A DNA stretch of 64,000 nt from Alternaria dauci (lineage: Eukaryota > Ascomycota > Dothideomycetes > Pleosporales > Pleosporaceae): the NCBI RefSeq assembly GCF_042100115.1, contig NC_091272.1, positions 4,030,001-4,094,000 of the forward strand, written 5' to 3'. Positions 47,328 through 57,974 of this stretch are shown piece by piece. The position numbers and the translations under genes were made by a program. Position 1 is the stretch's first letter. Every line of letters starts with the position of its first letter. The notes below the pieces were generated by a model. It searched no databases and was not told the origin of the DNA. It was given only the letters and a program-made list of their open reading frames with translations.

Positions 47328-47975
47328 ATGAGCCAAAACCAGAACCCCGATGCCGTCAGCGATGGACGTGAGTTCGCTGGACACATCAAGCCCAGTGAGC
47401 CCCTTATGAGCGGCGGTGTAAGTATATCATGTCAATCTCCTCGTGCCCATCCCGATCGTCATAGGCATCGTCCTCTCCGGGACGAAACACAAGCCGGCAT
47501 CAGACACTGCTTGTCTCCTCGTTTGACACGGTCGTACTTGACTAACGCGTCTCAGCATCAACCCGGAAAGCTGGTTGGTAACGATGCCGTCCCCGAATTC
47601 AACGCACAAACCCTCCCCGCCGGCACCGCCCCAGCATCCAAGACTTTCCAACCCAATCCCGACCTCAACAACCAAAAAATGTACCATCAAGCGTCCGACA
47701 CGCTCCAAGGCGCCACTTCGGGTGACGTTCACACCGGTCTCGGCCACCCAGGTCAAGGTCAGACTTCACAAGAGCTTCACGATGGATCAAGTAAGGGTCA
47801 AGGCCTGTCTGGTCTTGCAGGTAACGTCAAGGACCAGCAAACTGGTGGTGCTATCGAGACACTAAAGGATGACCCTACACATGCTGCCCAGAGGAATCTC
47901 AACGACGTGCCTACTGGTCAGAGGGGTAACACTGGTGGAGCTGCTGCCGAGGAGAGAGAGCCTTCGTCAGCATAG
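47328..47975 (+). CDS. Hydrophilic LEA-like conserved fungal protein
   Basis: Exons are 47328-47417 and 47556-47975, with a 138-base intron (GTAAGT donor, CTAAC branch site, CTCAG acceptor), giving 169 residues. The protein is hydrophilic and rich in Gly, Gln, Asp and Asn, with no signal peptide or membrane segment, and is probably disordered. Recognisable blocks are GKLVGNDAVPEFNAQTLPAG, then ASDTLQGATSGDVHTGLGHP and GLSGLAGNVKDQQ. I recall similar blocks in uncharacterised ascomycete proteins linked with stress or dormancy, but no biochemical role is known to me. The intron is a multiple of three and has no stop in frame, so an unspliced mRNA would encode a 46-residue insertion. Confidence 0.78.
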   Translation: MSQNQNPDAVSDGREFAGHIKPSEPLMSGGVSISCQSPRAHPDRHRHRPLRDETQAGIRHCLSPRLTRSYLTNASQHQPGKLVGNDAVPEFNAQTLPAGTAPASKTFQPNPDLNNQKMYHQASDTLQGATSGDVHTGLGHPGQGQTSQELHDGSSKGQGLSGLAGNVKDQQTGGAIETLKDDPTHAAQRNLNDVPTGQRGNTGGAAAEEREPSSA

Positions 47976-48461
47976 ATACTTTCTTCACAGCATACATTTT
48001 TGTGATAATACGGGATGCAACAATACACTGTCAATCAGCTCTGCTTACAAAATGTGGGATCCCAGTTGTAACCTAATCCCAAGTGGGTGGGAGGAATGAA
48101 TTGATTTGTCCGACTCATGTTGCTCATTAATGTCAGTGGGGCTCTACTATGATCATGTGCTTTCGTGGTGACTACGAGTAAGGTTCGGCAGATCCACGTC
48201 CTAAATTGAATGGAGGATGATTAGTCATTCTCCCGACGCTAGCAATAGTAGCACTTAGGGTCAACGATTATGTTCCTATAGACAATATTTGGAAGATCAA
48301 GACCGATTTGTTTCTATGGTTTCTCGTTGGATGGTGCTTTCGTAGTCATCACACGAATGCCATGGTAGAGACATGCAAAATCGTACATCTTCAGTACGAA
48401 GGTGACAAGATCAACCCAAGTGTCGGGGTTTGATTTTGTAATGCTAGCAACAACACCACGT
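47976..48461. other. Convergent 3' intergenic region
   Basis: About 490 bases lie between the 3' ends of the LEA-like gene and the metallo-hydrolase gene. One open frame on the minus strand extends from the hydrolase region (48679-48314) but is out of frame with it and unlike protein. No other feature was seen. Confidence 0.5.
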
Positions 48462-49713
48462 TTATCTCCTTCCTTGGGGACCAGACAAAATGCACCCGTC
48501 AGCACACTCTGGATCTGTGCTGTTGTAAGCAATTTGTCCAACACTGCCGCCAGGCTCGATGCTAGGGTCGCGTGGGCTCTGGAACATACGTCCAGTCTCT
48601 GGCGAGAGTAGTGTCTCGATAATATCACCAAACGGGTTTCGGATGTGAGCAATGGGCTGGCCTTTGGTAACTGGCTCATCGACAGCCACGAGCCTCTCGA
48701 CGAATCCTCCGTATTGTGACCATGTATCGTGGAAAGTAGTGATCATGTATGTGTTGCTTAGATCGGGCTCCACGGTTTCGTTGGTAGGTGTGATCTTGAG
48801 GTCGACCATGACGCGGTTCACGTAATCGACTACGCGGTCGATCAGGCTGTTGTTCCAGACTTTTGCCTGGCCCATCTCCACAGTGAGTGAAGGAATACCG
48901 TAATCGACAAAAGTTGTCTCAATGGATCCTGGCTCACCGGGATCAATCTTGAGAGTATCGGGTTGGAGGAGCTTGGCAAGACGCTCCACGTAGGGGAGGC
49001 GGAAGTCGGAGTAGCACCAAAGCGAAGTCTCTCCGCCAGAGCTGGGCGTATCTGCACCGAAATTAGTTCAGTGTTGTTGAGACCGGATTCAGTGGGCTTA
49101 CGGAGATCAATGCCAACATCCACGTTGGATGTATTCGCCCAAATTTGGTTCCATATGTTGTAAGCTAGGATCTGAGGGCCGCTACCCCCTTCCGTCGCTG
49201 CAGTACCAGGGAAGATGCGGTTGACGTTTGTGAGCGATCCTGATGCGCCCGAGGTGAAATAGTTTCGCTGGTTCAAATAGATACCCATAGGATTCACAGT
49301 GGGAATACCAATAACTACCGCCAAGTTAGCAATGATCTCCGCAGATATTCATGCAGCGTACCTGTGCCATTGAGCGTTGCGACTTGGTCCTGAAGCTGCT
49401 CGAAGATGCGTTGCACCACTCGAACCGGGTTTAGCTCGTCGCCATGGATGGAAGCTGAGAGCGACAGCTTCTTGCCCGTTTCCAAACTTTCTGGGGTTCC
49501 ACGTGCAACCATGATCGGTATGTGAACAGGGTGACCGCCATTGAGCTCACCAGCTCGCATGTAGTATTTCGAGACAGTCTGTGGAGGCACATCAGCAAGG
49601 TCAAGGCCGCTGATGACCGGGACACCGTTGACGACATCGCCGGTAAAGTTCACAGCAGATACGCTGCCCGTGAGGACTACGGTAGCCGCGACTGCGATGG
49701 AAAAGAGTTGCAT
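48462..49713 (-). CDS. Secreted AstE/AspA-type zinc hydrolase
   Basis: Exons are 49713-49362, 49314-49102 and 49051-48462, with introns of 47 and 50 bases (GTACGC and GTAAGC donors, TAG and CAG acceptors), giving 384 residues. I chose the Met at 49713 because it opens a signal peptide (MQLFSIAVAATVVLTGSVSA); an upstream in-frame Met would bury it. The succinylglutamate desuccinylase/aspartoacylase fold (M14-like) is shown by the zinc ligands in SASIHGDELNPV (H90, E93) and DLHTPSSGG (H189, created exactly at the second splice junction) and the catalytic Glu in GIPSLTVEMG (E247). Several N-glycosylation sites are present. It is probably an extracellular amidase or deacylase; the substrate is unknown. 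Related secreted proteins occur in many ascomycetes. Confidence 0.88.
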
Positions 49714-51180
49714 CGTCGCGTTAGCTAACTGACACCCAAACGTTTGTGTTCGGCTCACCCACTCTGCCCAGGTGCTTTATACTTTTGTCATGCCGCGATA
49801 AGAGTCCAGCCATCGCAGTTCCGTGGGCCATCTAGCTCACGCTCTTTGCGCAAACAGGAAGGTCAACATGGGCTTTGTCCACATAAGTGACGATGCCCAG
49901 GAAAAACTGCATGCCAATGCTCGGCGTCTTACAAAGGCCGAACCCAGGTTGCTGGACCGCGGTATTACTTATGGTCAGAGTTTGGCCGGTCCCCTGGCGA
50001 TCAGCATGCCGCTGGGGAAAAATTCCATGGCTTTGAGAAGGTGGTCGAGTAGCTTCGAAAGTCGTGAGGCGTTTGAGGGTTCGAGCTACCGGTAGCTCCC
50101 GCGACTCATGCATAGCCGATATCGATAAGCGTATTTGTTCGTCTAGATACACCATGATCATAGTGAGCTTCCTCAGACTTGTCATCAATCTCGGCGCATC
50201 CGGGTTCTTTTGACTTGGAGCTATCGGAACGCTCCCCCTTCTGGCCCAGGCGGATGTCAGCAATCAATGTTAATTTTCCAAGCCGAATATCTTGGGCAAG
50301 AAGTTTGGAGCCCTGGCCCTACAGCAATGTAAACCTTGGAACTATTACGGACAACATCAGATCTGACAGAGTCTGAAACAATCTCAACCCGTGGTATATA
50401 ATTCAATTCCTATTGCAGCTGTCATCGTTGAAATAGTCTACGAGCCATCTCACATTTTTGTCAAACCAATTTCCACCACGTTTCTTGCCTCGGTTTCTTA
50501 CTCCCTCCTGCAGTTCTTGTTTCTCCATGTGCAACTTCTGCGCGGGTATTTCTTCCCATGGCTCTTGCATTGCCTTAATTTCTGCAACTCTATGAGTTCA
50601 CAAATTGCCACGCTCCAGCTCCTTCTCTGGTTTGGGCCTTCTGAACTTCTTCGGAAAGAAAGAGAAGCGCATCCGGCAGAAGATATAGTGCGGTTGACGA
50701 TCTCACACTTCGTTCGGGAACGTATAGCAAGGCTCTCCGAAGATGATTGCATAAGCATAACTTCCAAGTATATTTTCCATTCAAGGAGAGGATGGTTTTG
50801 AGACATGTTAGCTTGAGGCAAGATCGGTTGCAACACTGTGGAAAGGTGAATTGTCAGTCGACTGTGGGAGACGGTGCAAGGTACTGGTCGCTGGCTCTTG
50901 ACGTCGTTCCGCTATGTACTGGGATATTGGAGCACTGTGTAAGTGAAACCATACATCCCTTGCTTGCTAAACTACGTGCGTTCTACATCTTCTACCACAC
51001 CGCCCCCAGCTTTGTGCTCCCAAGGGTCTGAATGGCTTCGGATTTGGTCAAGAACACTGTCAACTCTGAAGTCAACTGCACGTCTGCTCTACCACTCAAC
51101 TGTGAGTAGCTAAATTCATCTCCATCACCGCCGCTGCGCAAACTTCGACGCTTTTCCCGAGCTTCCATTCTTTCCGTTTC
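49714..51180. other. Intergenic region, no supported gene
   Basis: About 1.47 kb with promoter sequence for the hydrolase at its left end. Open frames of up to 136 codons exist on both strands (plus 50391-50801, minus 50836-50498), but they overlap each other and neither resembles a known protein. No RNA gene or repeat was recognised. Confidence 0.45.
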
Positions 51181-51927
51181 CTATCCCAAGTCATTCTCCT
51201 CAGAACGGCGGACAAGATGATAAATGAGTATACCGATAGCCATGCTCAATACCGCCCCGATCAACATCAAGCCCCAAAACTTGAGTCGACGCAGTCGATC
51301 TGTCTGATGAAGGCCTCTGTCTTCGCCGAATACACGCAATTCGATGTCTGGAGTGCGGAACATATGCCGATGAGACTCGGTCCCGTCGAGATGAGCAGGG
51401 CGTGCGGGACATGCAGATAGATCGACCAGTCGCCGAAAGAATGAGCCTTTGGGTACAGGGCGCGGCGGGAGTTTGGAAGGGAAGATTGAGGAGACTTGCT
51501 CTGGGGACGGACGCTTGAACTGCGTGCAACTAAGCGCTGGCGGCGTAGAAGAGTCACGAGCAGTGCACGAATTGCTTGCATCGGTGTGGTTGGCGCTGAG
51601 CGGCTCTGCTCCCGTAGCCTCAAGGCTAGATCCAGGAGGTTGCAGCTTTGTGCTTCGAGGTAGGGCTCCGTAGGTAGAGTCTGCTGCTGTTTGAGTATCC
51701 TTCCTGTTGAGACTGTTGGGCTTGAAGGTAGTCGACTCACATGTTGGGCTGCTCCCCGGCTTGATCGGGTTGGCTGCTGAGGCCGGCGTAGCTGCGTTTC
51801 CAGCAATCGTATCCGAAACCTGCATTGTAGAGTGGTCGGTAGATTTCCTTTGGACACCGTCGCTTGGGTTTGCTTCGATGAGTTTGTTCTCGTGGTGCGC
51901 AATGCTTGTGCCAACTTGGTTCGCCAT
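51181..51927 (-). CDS. Tail-anchored membrane protein, unknown function
   Basis: This is a single-exon gene of 248 residues. The first 150 residues are Ser/Thr/Pro/Asn rich and probably disordered. A basic and aromatic stretch follows (SKLPPRPVPKGSFFRRLVDL), then a single membrane segment near the C-terminus (about 220-242, FWGLMLIGAVLSMAIGILIY) and a short polar tail LVRRSEENDLG. It lacks a signal peptide, so a tail-anchored or type II arrangement is likely. I do not recognise the family. A long undisturbed frame and the coherent membrane segment argue for a real gene. Confidence 0.65.
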   Translation of the reverse strand: MANQVGTSIAHHENKLIEANPSDGVQRKSTDHSTMQVSDTIAGNAATPASAANPIKPGSSPTCESTTFKPNSLNRKDTQTAADSTYGALPRSTKLQPPGSSLEATGAEPLSANHTDASNSCTARDSSTPPALSCTQFKRPSPEQVSSIFPSKLPPRPVPKGSFFRRLVDLSACPARPAHLDGTESHRHMFRTPDIELRVFGEDRGLHQTDRLRRLKFWGLMLIGAVLSMAIGILIYHLVRRSEENDLG

Positions 51928-53183
51928 GTGTTAACGATCGGTTGCGTGACAGTCTTGTGGATTTATCGAGGTCAGTGTGGAACTGAACGAGAGACGAACT
52001 ACTGTTTGTTTGTCGGTACGCCATGGAAGCAGGTAGAGCGGCAAGGAAGCGCTAGCGCGTGCTACGACTTCACTTTCGTTTCTCGACCTCCCTCTCACTT
52101 ATCATGAGAGCTCGTACACATAGACTCTACCCAATCTCATCTCGATCTCGGTACAACAATACATGCACCCTTCATAATCACAGGTGTAGAATCGGTGCTG
52201 ACAACGCAGTAAGATCATACCTGCCTGGTAGGTACGCTGAGTTATTGTAGGTATGGTACCTACCTAGGTAGTGGTTTGCGTGCTGAGGGAAACGAAAGAA
52301 AGCGCTTCACTTCTTCTTTATAGCACCTTACTATGTACCTAGGTAGTGCTTGTGACAGTCTGTTCATGAATAGAATAAGGTAAAACTAATTAATTAGTGT
52401 AGGCGACGCAACTAGGGCAGGGGTAGTGAATACTTAGGTGTGATAGATCTAATCTTGCAGGTGACTTTCTCGTTGAAGACGTGAAATAACGAAGGCATTT
52501 GTCAAATGTTGCGAGTCTCATTTCAAATTCTTAGGCCCTGCACTTTACTCTATGAATTTCTCCGCGCCACTATTCCTACAGGAAAAAAAGTGTCTTCAAC
52601 CACCGAAAATATCTCTACTGTGTCTGCACTCTAGGGCGGTAGGGATTCAATATAACTGAGAGCCTTGAGTGGTGTAGGGGTCGGATGTCATCGCGTCGAT
52701 AACCTGCTGCAAGTTTGCTCATCCGTTAGTTCAGTGGAAGGATGTCCGAAGAACGAGATGTGGGTTTTATACCTGTGAAGCCTGAATACCTCGTAGCTGT
52801 GCACGTTACCTAGTGCTTATTGAATGTACGTTGGTCGACTTCCGTAGCCCGTTTGGTCTTTCATCACCAAGGAGGCAAGAGCTGCGTGTATACGATTTGA
52901 TAGTTACAGATCATAGTGTTACCGAAGATCCACAGAGGGGCTGTGTTGCGAAACCTCTCTAGTGTTGCACCCCCTAAAGGCTATTGTGCCCCACGTGGTT
53001 CCTGCCCCGCACAAAGCTTCCGGTAGCACCACATCGGGTCTGTCAACACCAAGACTTCTCGCAAGGCAATCTGGACTACGATGAGTATAATATGAGAGCG
53101 ATTGGCGGTTCCGTCGTTAGTCTTCACCTTCTAGGCGGCCAGACCATCACGTTCTTTATACACACCCCCGTTTCCAAATACTC
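51928..53183. other. Intergenic region with TACCTAGGTA palindromes
   Basis: About 1.26 kb of mostly regulatory-looking sequence. Two perfect TACCTAGGTA palindromes lie at 52,261-52,270 and 52,336-52,345, the first embedded in GGTACCTACCTAGGTAG. No gene supported; a short frame at 52,984-53,187 overlaps the start of the GMC gene and is unlike protein. Confidence 0.5.
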
Positions 53184-54845
53184 ATGACTGATTCATTCGA
53201 TTATATCGTGGTAGGAGGAGGTACTGCTGGAGTGGTAGTCGCATCACGACTCAGGGAATACCTTCCTGATGCGCGCATCGCGTTGTTGGAAGCTGGAGCA
53301 AATGCAGTGGACCATCCCAGTGTCAATGATGTCACTGACCCACTGGATTGGACGACACACTTTCAGGAAGGCTTAATGGTCGACTATACAACGACATCGC
53401 AAGAGCATCTTGACGATAGAAAGATACCAAACCCTGTTGGACGTCTACTATCCGGGTCAAGTGGCGTCAATGTTGGCATGTGGATGCGTGCATCCACTGC
53501 TGATTTGGAGGTGCTTGCAGAAAGAGCAGGCAATGAGAGATTCAGGTATGAGAATCTGCTCAGGTACTACCAGCGTGTGGAAACCCACTTTGATGAGACT
53601 GCGGATAAGGATCAGTACGGCTTCGATGGACCAATCCATACAGTTGGAGGGCGAAGGTACCCGCTCAGGAGTGTACTGCAAAAAAGTGCCGAGACTTTAG
53701 GTCATAAGTACAATCCAAAAAAGGGTGATCCAGTCGGTCTAGGAGATATCACGCAGTGCTGGCTTGCCACTTCTGACACGACGGCTACGCGGCAACACAG
53801 TGCGAAAGTATACAATCTCGAAGGTGTCGAAATCTTTTGCAATGCCCCAGTAGCTCGTATTCTACTTGACGAGTCGAAGCGTGCTACAGCGGTCCAGTTA
53901 ATTTCAGGTCGTCGAATTATTGCAACCAAGGAAATCGTCATCGCCTGTGGCGCTCACAGAACACCGCAGCTTCTGATGCTATCCGGGATCGGCCCTTCGG
54001 ATGAGCTCATCCAACACGGGATACGTCAAATTGTAGAATCGCCCGCCGTTGGCCAGAATCTCAGCGACCACAACGTTGTTACGCAATACTATAAACTAAA
54101 GGACTCTTCGAAAGGTCTCGCTCGTCCTTTCAACGGTACTATGAAGCCTGAGTATGGTCAGGGGCTTCCGTTCGATTTCGCCCTCTTTGCGAACCTCCCA
54201 GCAGCAGAAATAGAGACACATCTTAGAGAAGATGGTATCACTACTGATGACTGGAGCAAGCAGAACCTGCTACTAAAACCACATCGGAGCCACTATCTCA
54301 GTATAGCGTGGTACTACCCACTTCTTACCCACGCCACCGCATTTCCGACAGTTCAAGACGATGGTGCTCACATTTCATTATCCGCTTTCCATATGCTTCC
54401 CCTGTCCCGTGGTACCATAACACTCTGATCTGCGGATCCCGGCGACGACCCGGTCTGCAATCCACGTTACCTATCCACCAAGACAGATCGCTTTATCCTT
54501 AGACGGGCCATACGTGAAAACCTTCGCCTTATCGAAACAGAACCACTTGCATTGGAGATCGAGGGCGAAGTGCCACCTACAAATCCGAGATTCCCAGCGC
54601 TGACATCTGCAAGCAGCGACGAGGAAATCGATGCAAGAATCAAAGCTTTTGCAGTCACCATAGCCCATCCAATGGGGACTTGCACTCTAGGAACAGTGCT
54701 AGATGATGAATTTAGGGTCAAGCGAACGAAGGGACTGAGGGTTTGCGATGCTAGTGTGTTTCCAGAACCAATTGCTGCGATGCCGAGTTTTACGATCTAT
54801 GCGTTAGCGGAGCTGTGTGCTGAACTTATTGCGAAGGAGGTCTGA
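53184..54845 (+). pseudogene. GMC oxidoreductase with in-frame TGA
   Basis: One frame of 554 codons shows a complete glucose-methanol-choline oxidoreductase, broken only by TGA at 54,426-54,428 (codon 415). The N-terminal FAD motif is FDYIVVGGGTAGVVVASRL. Family signatures are GRLLSGSSGVN (about 86-96) and GAHRTPQLLMLSGIGP. Past the stop, in the same frame, come SADPGDDPVCNPRYLSTKTD, the catalytic-His region AHPMGTCTLG and the C-terminal LRVCDASVFPEPIAAMPSF. The stop interrupts a conserved strand (SRGTITL-stop-SADP). No splice-site pair removes the TGA without deleting conserved sequence. A truncated 414-residue product would lack the active site. CGA to TGA is one plausible origin. There is no sign of further decay, so the loss looks recent, or the TGA is a sequencing error or polymorphism. 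Confidence 0.85.
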
Positions 54846-55060
54846 AACTTGTGATGATTCTCTCCAAAATCTTGGTTTTTTCGACCGAACTCGAAAAGGA
54901 TGAACAAGCTGTCAATAGAGAGAATGCGCAAGGGCGAAGAGTGACGATCAAATAAACCAATATATATTGTTTCCATTGTTCAAGATTACTGACAGAAATC
55001 CAGGAAGGCATTGCGCATTCCACCGTGTTCACGACTACCTACAGTGGTGACAACCACCGA

Positions 55061-56134
55061 TTATACAATATCCACCTTGTGGATCTCAACGTAACCAGAG
55101 TCTAGCTTCGGCACCTCGACCCTCAAAACACCATCCTCAAGCTTCGCCGTGATACCATCGGTATCAACGTTCGCTGGGTTCGCCCTCGTCCCAAGACGAA
55201 TCTTCCTCTCAAAGGCCCCGACCTTGCGCTCATTCAGGGCAAGTGTCTTCAAGAAGTCTTCGTCACCAGGGCGATATATGACACCGGCTAAGCTTAGCTC
55301 GCTTTTCTCAGCGTCCCAGTTCACACCAACGTCTTCTTTCTTGGCACCAGGGAGCGAGACGTGAACGACATAGGCGGATTCCGTGTCGAAGATGTCGGCG
55401 TCGGGTGTGTAGTCCTCGGACTCATTGGCTTTGGTAGTGTTGGTGGTATTGAAAGAGCTGGTGTCGGTGAATTGGTTGAAGAACTGCGCAGCGAATGCAG
55501 AGGGATCAAAGGAGTTCCAGGGGTTATCACCAGCACCAAATGGTCCGCCGCTCATGTATTGCCTACCTGAAGCAGGCCCTCTGCGTGCCCAAGGGCCCCA
55601 GCCTCCGCGGTGACCACCGTGATGGGGTCCGTGACGAGGTGAGCTGCCATAGGGATGGTGGGCATGGTGTGTTCCAGCACCACCTAGGCCACCGGGACTA
55701 CAGCGTCCTCGACGTCCCCCGCCGCAGCGACCTTGTGGGAGGCCACCGTGGTGTGCGTCACGGTCCGGCCCAGAGGCTCTTGAAGGACCTTCGCCATTGC
55801 CATTCTCGGCGTTTATCCCATCATTCTTCTCGGTCTCCGCCTGTTCTGTGGCTTCCTGGTTCTTCTCATGCGCAGATCCGTCGTCATGGTGCTCATGGCG
55901 TCTATGGGGAGGTCCTCCTCGATAGGGCATTCCCCTGCCGCCACCAAGAAATTGTCCACTCCATCTGAATGGAGCAAAAGGGTCTTGGGAGCTGTGAGGA
56001 GGTACTTCGCGATCGTCGTCGGTCTCATCGTTGAGGTCCTGGGGAAAGACGGGGTGTCGTGAGCCTTGCTGCTCGAGACCAGCGATAAAGTCCCAGAAGG
56101 GAGCAGAATTATTCATGTAAGCAACGGATGGCAT
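55061..56134 (-). CDS. Hsp20 / alpha-crystallin family chaperone
   Basis: This is a single-exon gene of 357 residues. I chose the Met at 56134 (MPSVAYMNNSAPFWDFI), which opens the usual fungal Hsp20 N-terminus; an upstream Met adds 18 atypical residues. A long acidic, then Gly/His/Arg-rich low-complexity region (about 45-200) precedes the alpha-crystallin domain (about 250-357: DADIFDTESAYVVHVSLPGA, then VNWDAEKSELSLAGVIYRPG, KIRLGTRANPANVDTDGITA and LEDGVLRVEVPKL). Small heat-shock proteins bind unfolding proteins without ATP. The length is well above the common 150-230 residues because of the His/Gly insert. Its promoter is shared with the divergent SRPBCC gene; I did not find a clear heat-shock element. 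Confidence 0.9.
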   Translation of the reverse strand: MPSVAYMNNSAPFWDFIAGLEQQGSRHPVFPQDLNDETDDDREVPPHSSQDPFAPFRWSGQFLGGGRGMPYRGGPPHRRHEHHDDGSAHEKNQEATEQAETEKNDGINAENGNGEGPSRASGPDRDAHHGGLPQGRCGGGRRGRCSPGGLGGAGTHHAHHPYGSSPRHGPHHGGHRGGWGPWARRGPASGRQYMSGGPFGAGDNPWNSFDPSAFAAQFFNQFTDTSSFNTTNTTKANESEDYTPDADIFDTESAYVVHVSLPGAKKEDVGVNWDAEKSELSLAGVIYRPGDEDFLKTLALNERKVGAFERKIRLGTRANPANVDTDGITAKLEDGVLRVEVPKLDSGYVEIHKVDIV

Positions 56135-56874
56135 TTTAGTAATTGGAGTTGTGTGGTAGTGATGGAGCGAAGTGATGATTAAATGCAATGACCTACCTTT
56201 TCGGGTGTCTTATACAAAGCACACGACTCTAGGCATCAAGTTTCACGTGCAAGCGTACGTATGTGCATCCCCTCTTGACCTTACTCGCCACGCAGCCTTG
56301 TCGGTGACCAAGCGTGCCTTTGACGGCCAGAAACCAATGGCTCGCCATTCTGTGACTCTGGAAGAAGGTGCTAGAACTCAGCAGAAGAGAGCGTGGACGA
56401 TAGGCTTCTAGGGGCGCCTCTAGAGCATTGACTAGCCAGATGGTGAGTAGGCAAACAGGTGTTGCGCGTCCAAACGTTGGGGCAGATCGGGGCACGGGTT
56501 CCTCCGTTGTGGCGGTGGCTGTGGTGGCGCGAGAAGGCCTGGCGTCAGGCATGTTTTGAGGGTGTGTTCACATTTCTCCACATAGGTCAGGAGGACCAGT
56601 GGGGATGCGTCGCTTTCCTACTTTTTGCCACATCCGCACTGGGTCGGGAGGTGTAGAGGAGGGGTGGCTGTATGCAGAGGAGGGGTAGGTAGCTGCAGTT
56701 TGCAGTGTCGCAGCTTTGCTATGACGTTACTACCGGTAGTCTGCCACAAAGTGTGTGCCCCACCAAACTTCTCACCCGCCCTACAACCATCACCACCAAT
56801 CTCCTTTCAATCAACCGCAATCCTCGCCAGAACCAATCAACACACCCCCAATTGTACCACCTGCCGAGTCAAAC
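56135..56874. other. Divergent promoter region, Hsp20 / SRPBCC
   Basis: These 740 bases lie between two divergent starts. Toward the right it becomes C/A/T-rich with few G (about 56,765-56,870), as is usual for fungal 5' leaders. No separate gene was seen. Confidence 0.55.
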
Positions 56875-57435
56875 ATGTCCGGAAGCATCCCCACGTCCAC
56901 ATCAGTCAGCGAGTCGGCTGTCATCGACGCGTCCTTCAGCGACGTGTGGCACCTGATCAAACTCCAGGACTTCAGCAAGTTCTGGTCCAAGCTCGACAAG
57001 AGCGAATTCGTCAAGGGAACTTCAGAGGAGACGGACATTGTCAAGTGGACCTTCAAGGACGGCACCGAGCTCGAGGTCAAGCAAGAGGAGCACTCTGTAC
57101 GTGATGCAGGCATACCAGCAAACCCTGCAGTTACTGACTTGTGTGCATAGTCAATCGACCACTTCATCACTTACTCGGTCATTACCTCCAAGCCCGAGCT
57201 CTCTTACTCTTCCGTCGTCTCAACTATCCGCGTATACCCCGTCACTTCCGGCACCCACGAGAACAAGACCTTCATCACATGGTCTGGCAACTTCAGCAGT
57301 GATGCCGATGCTAGTACGTCAACACAACATCTCTACCATAAAGTTTCTCTGACACAAGTAGGCGTGATTCAGGATGCCAAGTTCAAGCGCCGCGAAGCCC
57401 TTGCCGATCTCGCCAAAGTTGCTTCCAAGAAATAG
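56875..57435 (+). CDS. Bet v1-like / SRPBCC (polyketide cyclase) family protein
   Basis: Exons are 56875-57096, 57151-57313 and 57362-57435, with introns of 54 and 48 bases (GTACGT-type donors, ATAG and GTAG acceptors), giving 152 residues. The fold is suggested by SESAVIDASFSDVWHLIKLQ at the start (usual START/Bet v1 first strand and helices), the middle strands VKWTFKDGTELEVKQEEHS and SIDHFITYSVI, then TFITWSGNFSSDADA and a C-terminal amphipathic helix DAKFKRREALADLAKVASKK. Members bind lipids or other hydrophobic ligands; some are cyclases. No catalytic role can be assigned here. It lacks a signal peptide and is likely cytosolic. Confidence 0.82.
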
Positions 57436-57974
57436 GTTTCGGGCCATCGGGGCCTGACTTTGTCCCAAGTTGAAAGGCTCATGCAGTAGAAGACAAAGTT
57501 GTGGTGACCCGCCTTGTGCAATGGACCGCAACGATAATGGTGATGAGGACGATCTGAGAATCATGCATCAATGGACTCAAGTTGTGCGGGTTAGCATAGC
57601 AACACCGATCAGAATATAACGTTTAAGAACTCTTCTAGCTCTGTCCAGATACCCATTTCCTTATTCATGACGGCACAAAGACCTCCGCACCGGGTTTGCT
57701 GACCACCCCTCGTCTATGATACTTGGCACGGCCAAGGGAGTGCTCAGCCACTCTGCCTGCACTGAGGCGAATCCTTCGGCTTGCAAAATCGCCTATTTAT
57801 GGCAACACCGCGGACTGCTACCATGACTGAAGCATCCAACATCAGCACCCTGATATCTGCGTGTCGACACCATTACCATAAAAGATTTTCTCTAACGTCT
57901 AATTTACCATTGGAGGAACCAGCACTGCGCTGCCTACGATCGCCGACCTATTGTCTAATCACCGACACATCACT
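57436..57974. other. Intergenic region
   Basis: About 540 bases between the SRPBCC gene and the small charged gene. A stop-free plus-strand frame (from 57,781) overlaps the start of the next gene in another frame and does not resemble protein. No RNA or repeat was recognised. Confidence 0.45.

Noticed and set aside
46887..47975. Single 362-codon exon for the LEA-like gene
   Set aside because: Clear GTAAGT, CTAAC and CTCAG signals define an intron, and the upstream 147 codons have no protein character.
50391..50836. Overlapping open frames of 136 (plus) and 112 (minus) codons
   Set aside because: Neither shows a domain, signal or coherent splicing; they are complementary shadows of each other.
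53184..54845. An intron that would remove the TGA in the GMC gene
   Set aside because: No donor and acceptor pair around 54,426 keeps the frame without deleting the conserved SRGTITL or SADP/PRYLST segments.
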